Shown: positions 10,022 through 22,073 of the stretch, piece by piece | Position numbering within the stretch: position 1 is the first letter of the stretch | Layout of the letters: each line of letters starts with the position of its first letter | DNA from: an uncultured Bacteroidia bacterium | Lineage (GTDB): Bacteria; Bacteroidota; Bacteroidia; NS11-12g; UBA955 | NCBI GenBank assembly: GCA_943789135.1 | Contig: CALSSY010000013.1 | Span: 1-63,073, forward strand | Length of the DNA stretch: 63,073 nt | Direction: 5' to 3' | Position numbers and translations under genes: made by a program | Notes under the pieces: model-generated | What the model was told of the DNA's origin: nothing | Seen by the model: the letters and a program-made list of their open reading frames with translations, nothing else | Databases searched by the model: none

Positions 10022-11308
10022 ATGAATCTCATTAAAAAAAATTACCAATCTAAAAAACGAAACCCTATTTTTGTTGAGTTACCTATGTCGAGGAAATTAG
10101 TATGTGCAGCTTTGGGCTGCCTATCATTATCGAGTTCTAATATTAAGGCCCAAATTGGAACGGGTCAAATAACTGGTGCTGAACTATCCGCAGAATTAAA
10201 TGCAGTGAGCACCATGGTTCCCTTTTTAACGATTTCCCCAGATAGCCGTTTCTGCATCTATGGGTGATGTAGGGGTCGCCTTATTCAATCCCGATGCAAA
10301 TAGCGCCGCTTGGAACAACGCTAATTTAACATTTGCTGAAAACAAAACAGGTTTTTCTTTGTCCTACGCACCGTGGTTGCGTCAATTGGTTAACGATGTT
10401 GGATTCTCCTATCTTTCGGGTTATTCTAAAATTGGGAAAAACTCCGCTGTGTCTGGATCCTTCCGATATTTTTCTTTGGGTAATATCAATTTTACCGATT
10501 TTGATGGCAATCCAACCGGTAATTTCAATCCGAATGAATTCGCTTTGGATATAGGTTATGCGACCAAGTTCTCTGAAAAGTTTGCAATGGGGGTTAACCT
10601 CCGCTACATCTATTCGAATCTCGTTGGTTCTGGAGTTAGAAATGGAATAGACTATACAGCTGGAACATCTGTAGCGGGGGTGATATCAGCTTGATTTACC
10701 GCGATGAAATTCGCGCTGCCGGAAAGAGACATCGTTTCAATGTTGGATTGAACATCCAAAACATCGGTGCGAAAATGACCTATTCTTCAGAGGAAAAGAG
10801 AGATTTTATTCCAACCAATTTGAAATTCGGATTGGGTTATAAATATGAAATAGACGATCATAACGAATTATTTATATATGCTGATGTGAATAAACTACTG
10901 GTACCTACACCTCCATTTATTCTTCAGAGTTATAACGGAGGCGATTCTATTGATCCCAATACCAATCAAGTCGCCATTATTGGGATGAATAAAAATGTAA
11001 GTCCGGTACAAGGAATTATACAATCTTTTTACGATGCACCCGGTGGGTTTTCAGAGGAAATTCGAGAATGGACGCCATCAGCAGGATTTGAATACCTTTA
11101 CGAGAAAATGTTTGCTCTAAGAGGTGGTGTTTTTTACGAAGCAGCAACAAAAGGCGGTCGCCAATACATGACCTTAGGAATGGGTTTGAAATTCGAATCG
11201 TTGACTTTAGATGCAGCTTATTTAGTTCCCTTTGCAAATCGTCATCCTTTACAGAATCAAATGCGATTCTCATTGCTGTTTGACATGTCTTCATTGTCAG
11301 ACGAATAA
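10022..11308 (+). CDS. porV: Type IX secretion system outer-membrane protein PorV (LptO), frameshifted
   Basis: PorV is a 14-strand FadL-like barrel that shuttles T9SS substrates from the translocon to PorU. A signal peptide ends in SSSNIKAQ, and the conserved motif TVPFLTI-type appears here as STMVPFLTISPDSR. Two frame changes occur, one at an expanded T-run near 10249 (DSRSASMGDVGVALFNPDA is restored across it) and one at a G-run near 10677. The C-terminus FSLLFDMSSLSDE is family-typical. The ATG at 10022 is chosen as first in frame; the ATG at 10085 would give a shorter signal peptide starting MSRKLVCAALG and is plausible. It lies 32 bases after porU, consistent with the conserved porU-porV pair. 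Confidence 0.93.
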
Positions 11309-11328
11309 AAAGAAGAGACTTTATTTGA

Positions 11329-11355
11329 AAAGCGGTCAGTTGGCCGCTTTTTTTT
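11329..11355 (+). terminator. Terminator after porV
   Basis: The hairpin AAAGCGG...CCGCTTT is followed by an 8-T run, 20 bases past the porV stop. Confidence 0.85.
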
Positions 11356-11497
11356 GTGCTAACAGATTCTAACTAGAAAATTATAAGTCCGGATTTCTTT
11401 TCTGTGGATTCCTACAGAAGCACAGAAGTTATAATTAAATAGGAATGAAATCTGACTAACAAGTATCTGTCATATTAACATGTGTAGTACGTTCTTT

Positions 11498-11531
11498 TTT
11501 GCCAAATATTAGGGATACTTACCTAACTTTG
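11498..11531 (+). promoter_or_regulatory. Promoter of the acyl-CoA carboxylase operon, TTTG-N22-TAACTTTG
   Basis: The -33 TTTG (11498-11501) and -7 TAACTTTG (11524-11531) match the phylum consensus with a slightly long spacer. The -7 element ends only 5 bases before the ATG at 11537, so the mRNA is predicted to be leaderless. Confidence 0.65.
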
Positions 11532-11536
11532 TAGCT

Positions 11537-13078
11537 ATGTTAGATCCTAGAGAAAAGTTGGCCCAAAAGAGGGTCGATTCCCTACAAGGTGGTGGAGCTA
11601 AGCGAATTGAAGCACAACATGCAAAAGGTAAACTCACAGCGCGTGAGAGAATCGATTTGCTTCTAGATAAGGGAAGTTTTCAAGAAATCGGCAATATGGT
11701 AGTTCACCGTAGTCATGATTTTGGAATGGATAAACAGCGTTTACTAGGTGATGGTGTGGTTACTGGATACGGTAAAATTCACGGTAAATTGGTTTATATT
11801 TTTTCTCAGGATTTTACGGTTTTTGGTGGATCATTATCAGAAACCCATGCAGAGAAAATCTGTAAAATAATGGATTTAGCTCTTGAAAACGGAGCACCTG
11901 TTATCGGTTTGAACGATTCTGGTGGAGCACGTATACAAGAAGGAGTTGTTTCCTTAGGTGGATACGCAGATATATTTTACAGAAATACACGAAGTAGTGG
12001 TGTTGTGCCACAAATCAGTGCAATTTTAGGTCCATGTGCGGGTGGTGCGGTTTATTCCCCAGCATTAACGGATTTTATTTTCATGGTTGAAAAAACCAGT
12101 TATATGTTTGTTACCGGACCTAATGTGGTTAAGACAGTAACGAATGAAGATGTAAGTGCGGAAGATTTAGGTGGAGCATCGGTACACGGTTCAAAAAGCG
12201 GGGTAGCGCATTTTACAGTACCAAATGAAGTTTTATGCTTGACTCAAATCAGGGACTTAATGCAGTATGTGCCGCAAAATTGTGAGGAAAAGGCACCTAT
12301 GTTGCCATATACTGCAAATTCTGAAATTCGTGAGAAATTAAAAGATATAATCCCTGCTAATCCCAATCAACCTTACGATATTAAGGAAGTGATTGAAGAA
12401 ATCGTAGATACTGATTCATTCATGGAAGTTCACAAAGACTTTGCTGAAAATATTGTTGTTGGATTTGGAAGATTGGCGGGTCGTAGTATTGGTATAGTGG
12501 CCAATCAGCCTAGTCACTTAGCAGGTGTGTTAGATGTGCATAGTAGTCAAAAAGGTGCTCGTTTTGTTCGTTTTTGTGATGCGTTTAATATTCCTTTGTT
12601 GGTTTTAGAAGACGTACCGGGATTTCTGCCTGGAACAGATCAAGAATGGAATGCAATAATCACCAATGGAGCTAAGTTGTTGTATGCATTTAGCGAAGCA
12701 ACGGTACCTCGTATTACGGTAATTACCCGCAAAGCCTATGGTGGTGCTTATGATGTAATGAATTCAAAGCACATCGGGGCCGACATGAACTTTGCTTGGC
12801 CAACTGCTGAAATAGCGGTGATGGGTGCAAAGGGCGCTGCTGAGATTATTTTCAAAAAGGATATTGATGCTGCTAACGATAGAGATGCAGCGTGGAAAGA
12901 AAAAGAAAAGGAATACTCCGATATTTTTGCAAATCCATACAGAGCAGCCGAGCGCGGCTTTGTGGATGAGGTTATTTTCCCAGAAGAAACAAGAGAAAAA
13001 TTAATTCGTGCTTTTGAAATGTTGCAAAACAAAGTGGCCAATAATCCACGTAAAAAGCACGGAAATATGCCGCTTTAA
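11537..13078 (+). CDS. Acyl-CoA carboxylase carboxyltransferase (beta) subunit
   Basis: This is the carboxyltransferase of a biotin-dependent acyl-CoA carboxylase, moving CO2 from biotin to propionyl-CoA or a similar acyl-CoA. The 513-residue single chain holds both crotonase-like halves. Landmarks are [24 protein letters not shown] (about residues 130-142), [16 protein letters not shown] (the acyl-CoA oxyanion hole), and in the second half [21 protein letters not shown] and [15 protein letters not shown]. It is the PccB/AccD5 type, not the split AccA+AccD type. It begins a tight operon with the biotin carrier and biotin carboxylase. The substrate (propionyl, methylmalonyl or acetyl-CoA) cannot be decided from sequence. 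Confidence 0.95.
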   Translation: MLDPREKLAQKRVDSLQGGGAKRIEAQHAKGKLTARERIDLLLDKGSFQEIGNMVVHRSHDFGMDKQRLLGDGVVTGYGKIHGKLVYIFSQDFTVFGGSLSETHAEKICKIMDLALENGAPVIGLNDSGGARIQEGVVSLGGYADIFYRNTRSSGVVPQISAILGPCAGGAVYSPALTDFIFMVEKTSYMFVTGPNVVKTVTNEDVSAEDLGGASVHGSKSGVAHFTVPNEVLCLTQIRDLMQYVPQNCEEKAPMLPYTANSEIREKLKDIIPANPNQPYDIKEVIEEIVDTDSFMEVHKDFAENIVVGFGRLAGRSIGIVANQPSHLAGVLDVHSSQKGARFVRFCDAFNIPLLVLEDVPGFLPGTDQEWNAIITNGAKLLYAFSEATVPRITVITRKAYGGAYDVMNSKHIGADMNFAWPTAEIAVMGAKGAAEIIFKKDIDAANDRDAAWKEKEKEYSDIFANPYRAAERGFVDEVIFPEETREKLIRAFEMLQNKVANNPRKKHGNMPL

Positions 13079-13122
13079 ATTTTTTTTATTTTAATTTGCC
13101 AACCAAACTAAGCCATTCAAAC

Positions 13123-13605
13123 ATGGAACTAAAAGACATTCAAACACTTATCAAGTTTGTATCACAAAACGGAGTTGACGAAGTAGAAATCAACCGTAAA
13201 GATTTTAAACTTTTAATTAAAAAGAACCCACAACAGGTTGTAACAGCTCAGGTTCAAGCGCCTGCGGTACACGCACCTATAGCAACGGCTCCTGTCGCTT
13301 CGGCGCCAGCAGCAGCGCCTGCCGCGCCATCTGCACCAGCAGCAGAGTCTAGCAGTGCATCTAATCTTATTGAAATCAAATCCCCGATGGTAGGAACATT
13401 TTATCGTTCTGCAAATCCTGAGTCACCTGTATTTGCTAATGTAGGTGATGAGATTGCTCCTGGTAAGGTGGTTTGTATCATTGAAGCGATGAAGTTATTC
13501 AATGAAATTGAAAGTGAAGTTAAAGGTAAAATCGTAAAGGTATTGGTAGATAATGCCACTCCGGTGGAATACGATCAACCATTATTCCTTGTAGAACCTG
13601 CTTAA
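13123..13605 (+). CDS. accB: Biotin carboxyl carrier protein
   Basis: This carrier subunit holds covalently bound biotin. The ATG at 13123 is chosen because family members start MELKDIQ; an in-frame TTG at 13096 adds nine unlikely residues. It has 160 residues: an N-terminal part (about 1-40), a mobile Ala/Pro-rich linker (about 43-80), then the biotinyl domain with the motif EAMKLFN, in which Lys of about residue 124 takes the biotin. It lies 44 bases after the carboxyltransferase and 10 bases before the carboxylase. Confidence 0.96.
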   Translation: MELKDIQTLIKFVSQNGVDEVEINRKDFKLLIKKNPQQVVTAQVQAPAVHAPIATAPVASAPAAAPAAPSAPAAESSSASNLIEIKSPMVGTFYRSANPESPVFANVGDEIAPGKVVCIIEAMKLFNEIESEVKGKIVKVLVDNATPVEYDQPLFLVEPA

Positions 13606-13615
13606 TAGAAACGTT

Positions 13616-14953
13616 ATGTTTAAAAAAATCCTCATCGCAAATCGCGGTGAAATCGCTTTGCGTATCATACGTACCTGTAAGGAAATGGGTATCGGTACGG
13701 TAGCGGTATATTCAACAGCAGACAAAGAAAGTCTGCATGTTCGTTTTGCTGATGAAGCAGTTTGTATTGGTCCGCCACAAAGCCGTGATAGTTACTTGAA
13801 CATACCACGTATATTAGCGGCAGCCGAAGTAACCAATGCAGATGCCATCCATCCAGGTTATGGATTTTTATCGGAAAACAGCAAATTCAGTGCTTTGTGT
13901 CGAGACCACGGTATTAAATTTATCGGTGCTACTCCTGAACAAATTGATGGAATGGGCGATAAGAGTAATGCCAAAGAGACCATGAAAAAAGCAGGGGTCC
14001 CTACAATTCCAGGTTCGGAGGGTTTACTTGAAAGTATAGATCAAGCTAAAACCATTGCGAACGAAATTGGATATCCTGTAATCATGAAAGCTACCGCCGG
14101 TGGTGGTGGTCGTGGTATGAGAATTGTTTGGAACGATGACGAAATCGAAGGAGCATGGAATAGCGCAAAACAAGAAGCTGGTGCGGCGTTTGGAAATGAT
14201 GGTCTGTACATGGAAAAGTACATTGAAGAACCACGTCATATTGAAATTCAGATTGCGGGTGACCAATACGGTAAAGTTTGTCATTTGAGTGAGCGTGATT
14301 GCTCTATTCAAAGAAGACACCAAAAGTTAATCGAAGAAACACCATCACCATTTATGACCGATGAATTACGTCAGAAAATGGGCGAGGCGGCTAAAGCAGC
14401 CGCTCAAATTATAAACTACGAAGGTGTTGGTACAGTAGAATTTTTGGTAGACAAGCATCGTAATTTCTATTTTATGGAAATGAATACCCGTATTCAGGTA
14501 GAACATCCAGTTACAGAAGAAGTAATTAATTACGACTTAGTTAAAGAACAGATTCTTATAGCTTCTGGAGTTCCGATTTCCGGAAAGGACTATATCCCTA
14601 CAAAAGCAGCGATTGAAGTGCGAATAAATGCAGAGGATGTTTATAAAGATTTCCGACCAAGTCCAGGAAAGATTAAAGTTCTTCACAAGCCAGGAGGACA
14701 TGGTGTACGTGTAGATTCACATATTTATGCTGGATATACAATCCCTCCATATTACGATTCAATGATTGCGAAGCTTATAGTTTCAGCTCAAACCAGAGAA
14801 GAGGCTATTGTGAAAATGGAGCGCGCTTTGAGTGAATTTGTCATTGAAGGTATCGAAACAACCATTCCATTACACCAACAACTCATGAAAAATGAGGATT
14901 TCCGAAATGGAAATTTCACAACGGCATTCATGAATACCTTTAAAATTAAATAA
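13616..14953 (+). CDS. accC: Biotin carboxylase subunit
   Basis: AccC carboxylates biotin on the carrier using ATP and bicarbonate. It has 445 residues, full length. It starts with the family's [16 protein letters not shown], carries [10 protein letters not shown], the ATP-grasp glycine loop [14 protein letters not shown] and the catalytic/metal segment [16 protein letters not shown], and ends in a biotin carboxylase C-terminal domain. It is the last gene of the operon; no terminator hairpin follows directly. Confidence 0.97.
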   Translation: MFKKILIANRGEIALRIIRTCKEMGIGTVAVYSTADKESLHVRFADEAVCIGPPQSRDSYLNIPRILAAAEVTNADAIHPGYGFLSENSKFSALCRDHGIKFIGATPEQIDGMGDKSNAKETMKKAGVPTIPGSEGLLESIDQAKTIANEIGYPVIMKATAGGGGRGMRIVWNDDEIEGAWNSAKQEAGAAFGNDGLYMEKYIEEPRHIEIQIAGDQYGKVCHLSERDCSIQRRHQKLIEETPSPFMTDELRQKMGEAAKAAAQIINYEGVGTVEFLVDKHRNFYFMEMNTRIQVEHPVTEEVINYDLVKEQILIASGVPISGKDYIPTKAAIEVRINAEDVYKDFRPSPGKIKVLHKPGGHGVRVDSHIYAGYTIPPYYDSMIAKLIVSAQTREEAIVKMERALSEFVIEGIETTIPLHQQLMKNEDFRNGNFTTAFMNTFKIK

Positions 14954-15014
14954 AGGAGTTTTTTGGCACGGTATTTGAACACTTCTATATCAAAACAAGC
15001 AAATAACTAATATC

Positions 15015-15464
15015 ATGAAAAAATTAACCTTACTTTTCGCAGTCGCTTTCGCAGTAGTTGGATCTGCAATGGCTCAAATGGCAATCCCTGGTGAAGTTTT
15101 CGCAGGAAACCCTTCTCGTTTTAATGGTCGTAAAGTTACCGTGAAAAACGTTGAAATAGTAAAAACCGATGCTAATGGCGGTCCTTCAATCGGCGGTCCT
15201 GCTGGTTCTTTGTCAGGTGGTCCTGGCGCAACAGGTACTCCTGGGGCACCAGCAACTCATCCTTGTCGTCCTCCACGCGGTTTTTCTGAAGTATCTGTAT
15301 TCTTTAAGGGTGCACCTGATTATAAAGGTTGTTTCTTTATGGCTGATAATATGAAAACTCAATTAGATCGTGAGTGTGGTCATGAAAACACCCCAGCACA
15401 ATTGACTTTCCGTGGTGATAGCCGTACTGGATACCTTATCTCTTTCTACCGTTTAGGTATGTAA
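15015..15464 (+). CDS. Small secreted protein with a Gly/Pro-rich linker, function unknown
   Basis: It has 149 residues, with a clear signal peptide (MKKLTLLFAVAFAVVGSAMA, cleaved before QMAIPG). The mature part begins NPSRFNGRKVTVKNVEIVK, which by eye resembles the first strands of an OB-like fold. It then has a Gly/Pro-rich stretch (about residues 55-78: GGPSIGGPAGSLSGGPGATG) and a segment with several Cys residues. I do not recognise a named family. It is monocistronic, with a strong terminator shared with the convergent DUF4920 gene. Confidence 0.8.
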   Translation: MKKLTLLFAVAFAVVGSAMAQMAIPGEVFAGNPSRFNGRKVTVKNVEIVKTDANGGPSIGGPAGSLSGGPGATGTPGAPATHPCRPPRGFSEVSVFFKGAPDYKGCFFMADNMKTQLDRECGHENTPAQLTFRGDSRTGYLISFYRLGM

Positions 15465-15480
15465 AAAGAACAAATAACTA

Positions 15481-15518
15481 AAAAAAAGGGCCGTCATTTC
15501 TGACGGCCCTTTTTTTTA
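15481..15518. terminator. Bidirectional terminator
   Basis: The perfect hairpin GGGCCGTCA/TGACGGCCC (15488-15509) is flanked by an A-run and a T-run, serving the converging genes at 15015 (+) and 15531 (-). Confidence 0.92.
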
Positions 15519-15530
15519 GTTATTTATACG

Positions 15531-15932
15531 TTATTTGAATCGAACACCCGTAGCTAAGAATTTTGTATTTAAGCTAAACGTTGCAGCTGAACTATCCGTA
15601 GCATCATCATTCCAAGTGGTATCTTGATAAAAACGGCCCACGGAATATAAATCTTTTTTGGAAAGACCTTTTGGAACTGTGAATTTGTCGTTAAAATCAA
15701 CGACGATTGTGCGATCGTGTAAATCATAACTGAACCAACATCCTTCGGCTTGACAAACTTCTTTTACACGCCCAAAAACAGTATACGCTGTGTGGCCATT
15801 TGTTTGGTATTCCTTTAATGCTTCTTTTATTGAAATGGCTTTCTGTGTATCAACGGCATCGCCAATTTGATTGAAATCACCACAGGACAAGATTCCAAGA
15901 GCAGCAGTAAGAGTAATAAATGTATTTCTCAT
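15531..15932 (-). CDS. DUF4920-like secreted lipoprotein
   Basis: It has 133 residues, with a signal peptide and lipobox GILSC (Cys about 17). The core GRVKEVCQAEGCWFSYDLHD carries the Cys-rich VCQ-x-xGCW signature that I associate with the DUF4920 family, whose function is unknown. The next part, DRTIVVDFNDKFTVPKGL, is strand-rich and consistent with an OB-like fold. The -7 element TAAATTTG ends 4 bases before the ATG, so a leaderless mRNA is predicted. It is separated from the NamZ gene by 9 bases. Confidence 0.8.
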   Translation of the reverse strand: MRNTFITLTAALGILSCGDFNQIGDAVDTQKAISIKEALKEYQTNGHTAYTVFGRVKEVCQAEGCWFSYDLHDRTIVVDFNDKFTVPKGLSKKDLYSVGRFYQDTTWNDDATDSSAATFSLNTKFLATGVRFK

Positions 15933-15936
15933 AGTA

Positions 15937-15944
15937 CAAATTTA
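15937..15944 (-). promoter_or_regulatory. -7 element TAAATTTG, 4 bases before the DUF4920-like gene
   Basis: An exact TAnnTTTG match; it overlaps the 3' end of the upstream gene (15942). It predicts a transcript starting at or beside the ATG. No -33 TTTG is obvious. Confidence 0.5.
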
Positions 15945-17195
15945 GGGCTTTTGAGAGGTTTTTGTTGGATGTAAAATACCGCGCGTCTCGTCGTGTGCAT
16001 ATATGAGATAGTTACGTCGGATTTTTTTGAACAGTTGCAATTCACTTTCCCATGATGCGCGAATCTCAGCTTCTGTTTTTCCTTCGATTATTTGCTTCTT
16101 TAAATCTGGTGTTCCTGCCAGCTTATCAAAAAATGAATTAAAGAACTCTGGTTTAGATCCATAGGATTTGTACATTTCTATCATCCATAACAAATAGATC
16201 TTTTGATAGTCTTTGAGATAGTCATAAGCGAAATTATCCAAATGTAGACCCTTGCATAATTGGCCTTTATAAGGGGGATTTATTGCTTTTCCTGGTATAT
16301 CATTGGGCGTGAATTGAAATTTGCCTTCATGAAACCAAGGTGCCCCTAATACCTCAAATGGCCATTGTGTTCCGCGACCCATACTCATTATGGTTCCTTC
16401 AAATAGTCCTAAACTGGGATATAAGATTATAGATGCAGGTGTTGGCAAATTGGGAGAGGGGGCAATAGGTAATTGATACTCCGTATTATGATCATAATGT
16501 TTAACGGGTACAACGAATAATGACAATTTATTGGCTTTTGAAATCCATTTCTCGCCCTTTATCATCATAGCTAACTCGCCCAATGTCATTCCATGTACTA
16601 ATGGAATAGGGTGAAGTCCTACCATAGACTGCGTAAATTTTGGATCTAGTACAGGGCCGTCTATATAATGTCCATTTGGATTGGGGCGGTCTAAGATCCA
16701 AAGGGAAATATTATTTTCAGCGCATGCTTCCATTATATAGTGCATTGTTGTTAGGTAGGTATAATATCGAACACCAACGTCCTGCATATCAAAAATTATT
16801 GCATCAATACCCTTTAATTCTTTTGAACTGGGTTTCTTTTGCTTACCGTATAAGCTAACTATGGGAAGTCCACTTTTTTTATCAATGGCGTTTTTAATAT
16901 GTTCTCCATTTGCAGCATTCCCGCGGAATCCATGTTCTGGAGCAAATATTTTTTTTACTTTTACGTCTTGAGCAAGTAATGTGTCCACCAAATGAACATT
17001 TCCAATCATTGAGGTATGATTGGCCACTATTGCAACTTTTAAACCTTTAAGTGAAGGAACATATTTTGAAAATTGATAGGCTCCTGGAATTACGGTTGCC
17101 ATTAAAGATCTGACGCTCAGAATAAAAATAAAAATGATGCAAAACCGATAAGCAGTGGTATTTTTGAGGCTATAGTTGAATTGGTCGTATTTCAT
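15942..17195 (-). CDS. DUF1343 family protein, NamZ-type exo-beta-N-acetylmuramidase
   Basis: Family members (NamZ) release terminal MurNAc from peptidoglycan fragments for cell-wall recycling. The 417 residues include an N-terminal hydrophobic segment (about 17-33) acting as a signal peptide. DUF1343 hallmarks follow: VAIVANHTSMIG, FAPEHGFRGNAANGE, SLYGKQKKPSSKEL, IIFDMQDVGVRYYTY, and LDRPNPNGHYIDGPVLD. The start ATG at 17193-17195 lies inside the first codons of the divergent ABC permease gene, a 20-base head-to-head overlap. A shorter start would remove the signal peptide, so the long form is kept. Confidence 0.9.
   Translation of the reverse strand: MKYDQFNYSLKNTTAYRFCIIFIFILSVRSLMATVIPGAYQFSKYVPSLKGLKVAIVANHTSMIGNVHLVDTLLAQDVKVKKIFAPEHGFRGNAANGEHIKNAIDKKSGLPIVSLYGKQKKPSSKELKGIDAIIFDMQDVGVRYYTYLTTMHYIMEACAENNISLWILDRPNPNGHYIDGPVLDPKFTQSMVGLHPIPLVHGMTLGELAMMIKGEKWISKANKLSLFVVPVKHYDHNTEYQLPIAPSPNLPTPASIILYPSLGLFEGTIMSMGRGTQWPFEVLGAPWFHEGKFQFTPNDIPGKAINPPYKGQLCKGLHLDNFAYDYLKDYQKIYLLWMIEMYKSYGSKPEFFNSFFDKLAGTPDLKKQIIEGKTEAEIRASWESELQLFKKIRRNYLIYAHDETRGILHPTKTSQKP
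17159..17166 (+). promoter_or_regulatory. -7 element TATTTTTG before the ABC permease gene
   Basis: An exact TAnnTTTG match, 9 bases before the proposed TTG start at 17176. It lies within the divergent NamZ coding sequence. Confidence 0.45.
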
Positions 17196-18402
17196 AGCGC
17201 GGAAATTTATTACAAAGGAAGGTAAAACATCTTCAATGCGTATTTTTTATTTGGCGATTTTTTCGGTAGCGCTGAGTGTAGCGATTATGCTATTATCTAT
17301 TGCCACTTTATCGGGTTTTAAGAAAGAGATTGAGCAGAAAATCTCAGATGTTCAAGGTGATTTTATTATTGATTCTGGCAGGAATATTGAATCCGGTGAA
17401 CCATTTCCAATTGATAATGTGGATGTCGATTCGATGTTAAAGATACAGAAAATCGCTGGTGTAGATAGGGTGTTGCCTTCGGCTTCTAAAGCGTGTATTA
17501 TTAAGTCTAACGATGATATAGAAGGGTTATTAGCTAAAGGAATTGACTCAGCTTCTAGACACTATTTTAAAAAAGCCTATCGGGTAAAAAGGGAGATTGA
17601 AACTATAAATCAAAATGGTTGTTGGATATCTGAAATTACCGCAAAACGATTGAATATCGATACAGGTGACCTTTTAACAGTCGTTTTCTTCGTTACGGAT
17701 AATAATGGAAACAGTCGACCAAGGGCAAGAAGGCTAGGGGTCAAGGCAATTTATTCCACGGGTATTCAAAAGATTGATGCCCAAATGATTTTGGTAGATC
17801 AAAGTATGTTGGCTTTGTTTTTTCCAGAAGGAAAATCATACACACAAATAGAGATTTGGAGAGATAGAAATATAGAAAATCCTAAACTTAGAATTGATAT
17901 TTTATCTGCATTGCCAAATGCCTATATTCGGCTTAATACATTGCAAGAATATAATCGATTGATATTCGATTGGTTGGCTATTTTGAATACAAATGTTATT
18001 ATCATTTTGGTATTAATGGCACTTGTGGCGATTACCGGAATGAGCACAACCTTACTCATATTAATAATTGAAAGAACTTCTTTAATTGGCTTGTTATTAT
18101 CAATGGGTGCTAGGACCAAAGACATTTCAAAATCCTTTGTTTTGCAAGCTTTAATTATTGCTTTCGTAGGTGTTTTGATGGGTAATTTATTAACGGCAAT
18201 TGTAGTTTGGGGTCAAAACAATTTCCATTGGATTACATTAAATCAAGATATTTATTTTATTCCCTATGTGCGATTGTCTTTGCGTATTATGGATTGGATT
18301 TTGGTAGATATAGGTGCGCTGGTTGTTATCGCGCTTTCACTTTGGTTTCCTGCTAGGTATATCAGAAAAATAGATCTAATCAAGGCTATTACGTTTAAGT
18401 AA
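17176..18402 (+). CDS. FtsX/LolE-like ABC transporter permease
   Basis: This is a MacB/FtsX-type permease of 408 residues, with four predicted membrane segments: one near the N-terminus (about 22-45) and three in the C-terminal half (about 272-296, 316-342 and 372-394). A large periplasmic domain lies between them. The N-terminus NWSYFIARKFI and the C-terminal LWFPARYIRKIDLIKAI resemble LolC/LolE lipoprotein-release permeases. The start is TTG at 17176, because this restores the family N-terminus and no ATG is available before residue 22. No dedicated ATPase is adjacent; the nearest candidate ABC ATPase is the FtsE-like gene near 57 kb. Confidence 0.85.
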   Translation: MNWSYFIARKFITKEGKTSSMRIFYLAIFSVALSVAIMLLSIATLSGFKKEIEQKISDVQGDFIIDSGRNIESGEPFPIDNVDVDSMLKIQKIAGVDRVLPSASKACIIKSNDDIEGLLAKGIDSASRHYFKKAYRVKREIETINQNGCWISEITAKRLNIDTGDLLTVVFFVTDNNGNSRPRARRLGVKAIYSTGIQKIDAQMILVDQSMLALFFPEGKSYTQIEIWRDRNIENPKLRIDILSALPNAYIRLNTLQEYNRLIFDWLAILNTNVIIILVLMALVAITGMSTTLLILIIERTSLIGLLLSMGARTKDISKSFVLQALIIAFVGVLMGNLLTAIVVWGQNNFHWITLNQDIYFIPYVRLSLRIMDWILVDIGALVVIALSLWFPARYIRKIDLIKAITFK

Positions 18403-18406
18403 AAAG

Positions 18407-18436
18407 AAAAGGCTGCTACATTCGTAACAGCCTTTT
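18407..18436. terminator. Bidirectional terminator between the ABC permease and gyrB
   Basis: The hairpin AAAAGGCTG...CAGCCTTTT serves both convergent genes. Confidence 0.8.
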
Positions 18437-18457
18437 ATTGTATATGCTAAGATTATT

Positions 18458-20422
<1,965 letters not shown>

Positions 20423-20508
20423 CTAAAACATTAATTATGTAAAATTAACGTAAAGCCATGGCATAGCCATTCATTTTGATGGGTACTTTTCCACAAAAAA
20501 CTGACGAT

Positions 20509-22072
20509 TTATAGACCGTCCGTACCGAAAATACTTTGCGAGATTTTTCCTGTTGCTCTTAGGTAATCCAAGACGGTATGAATGTATTTCGATTTCTGTT
20601 CGATTGTCTTTATAAGGGCATTCAAATAGCGATTTTCCCGCGTATTTAATAAGAAAATAGTTCCATCTCCAGAATCGAATTTTTGTCGTTCTAATTCGAA
20701 CAATTTCAAATAACCATTCTCCACATTTTTTAGATGATTGTATACATCTTGATAAACCAGGCCTTGTTGATAGAGCGCACGAATTTTTAAGTCGGCTTCA
20801 TTAATTTTAAATTGGAAGATTTGTGATTTCTGCAGATATTCAATCTTTGATATTTGAAAATCACCCCTTTCTTTTCTCAAAAACAATGGAGCGGATATAT
20901 TAATTCCAAATCTTCGATCTGTCCCCAAATTATACTCTCCAAATCGCCCTCCAAACAACTGTTGGTATTTCAAGTCGAAATTTGGGAGCATATTCCAGCG
21001 TTGTAATTTCAAATCTAAATTTCTCTGTTGTATCTCCCAATCCAAGTTTTTAATATCTGGCAGTTGAGAAACCTGTATGAAGGATTTACCAACTTCTATA
21101 AATAGGGTATCAATAAAATCCAATCCACTACGAGTTGGACTTACGTGTTCTGCGATAATTATTGATTTCCACTCTTCATTTTCGGGTGAAAATTCCATAA
21201 ATGGCGGCTAAGTTGAAGACGTTGTTTATAGGTATTGGCATTCCATTCTTTGGCTCGTGTTCTGAAATAATTCCAGCTGGATGTAGTTCTCCAATGTATC
21301 CATCCCGTTACAGCCGCCGGCTTCAAAAAGCTCGCGCAAGGCTACTTGCCGGTCTCCAGATGACAGGGTTCCATGCCCAATCGATAGGCTTTTTCTTGCT
21401 CGTGGGCCATATACCAATCGACATAGTCCCTCCAGATGGTTTCACTTAGGTCTTGTAACTGGATTTTTTGTATTTCGAGAGATTGACTTGCGGAAATATC
21501 TTCGCCTTTGCTAGAGTCGTTCTGCGCTCGTCGGTGATGAAGTCCTTTCAGAAGGGGCAAGTGAGACTCCCGGCATAGCTTAAGTCCTTGCTTGTGGCGT
21601 AAATAATTCCGGATTTACGGATGTACCGCGACCCGATTCAACACCAGCTTCCAACTGTAACTGGACTAGCTGTTGGCACCTCCAATTGGTATGGACTCTC
21701 GGCGGTAATTGGGCGAGTTGACCTACCTCTTTTTCTGTGCTTTCGACGATATTGAACCTCGGGTCAAATTGCTCCTCGACTTTTTCACGTCAAGGTGAGC
21801 CGTTCCCCTATCTTGGACTCATCAAGTCGACTCGCAGTTACTTAGTGGATGGTCCTTTTTGAACTTCTTGAATGAGCTCCAGATACACTCAATTCCATTT
21901 CAGATGAATCGACTTTCCGATGCAGCCATCAAGGTGGAAAACTCCGTTGGAGGTTTCGTGAATCATGGTGCAGCCAATTTATTTTGACCATTTGCAACCA
22001 ACGGCATAACACCAAAACCCTAGTTATCAGTGCTCTAACGCGCACGCTGTTCTCGTGAATATTCGTCGTCAT
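20509..22072 (-). CDS. TolC-family outer-membrane efflux protein, N-terminal half heavily frameshifted
   Basis: This is the outer-membrane channel component of a tripartite exporter. The C-terminal 229 codons (20509-21198) read cleanly, with the helical pattern of TolC: LKLQRWNMLPNFDLKYQQL, NISAPLFLRKERGDFQISK, and a heptad-like tail. Upstream the frame changes many times, but fragments such as IWRDYVDWYMAHEQEKAYRL and ELFEAGGCNGMDTLENYIQLE are TolC-like. The probable start is the ATG at 22070-22072, two bases from the HlyD stop. The total of about 520 codons fits. The break in quality at 21,200 is abrupt. Confidence 0.75.
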
Positions 22073-22073
22073 T

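Noticed and set aside
12748..13041. Antisense open frames over the carboxylase, gyrB, folC and others
   Set aside because: They follow the codon pattern of the sense genes and have no promoter or start signal of their own.
13096..13122. TTG at 13096 as the start of the biotin carrier protein
   Set aside because: The extra nine residues do not match the family, which starts MELKDIQ at 13123.
14950..14960. Shine-Dalgarno-like AAAGGAG at the end of accC
   Set aside because: The next start is at 15015, too far for ribosome binding.
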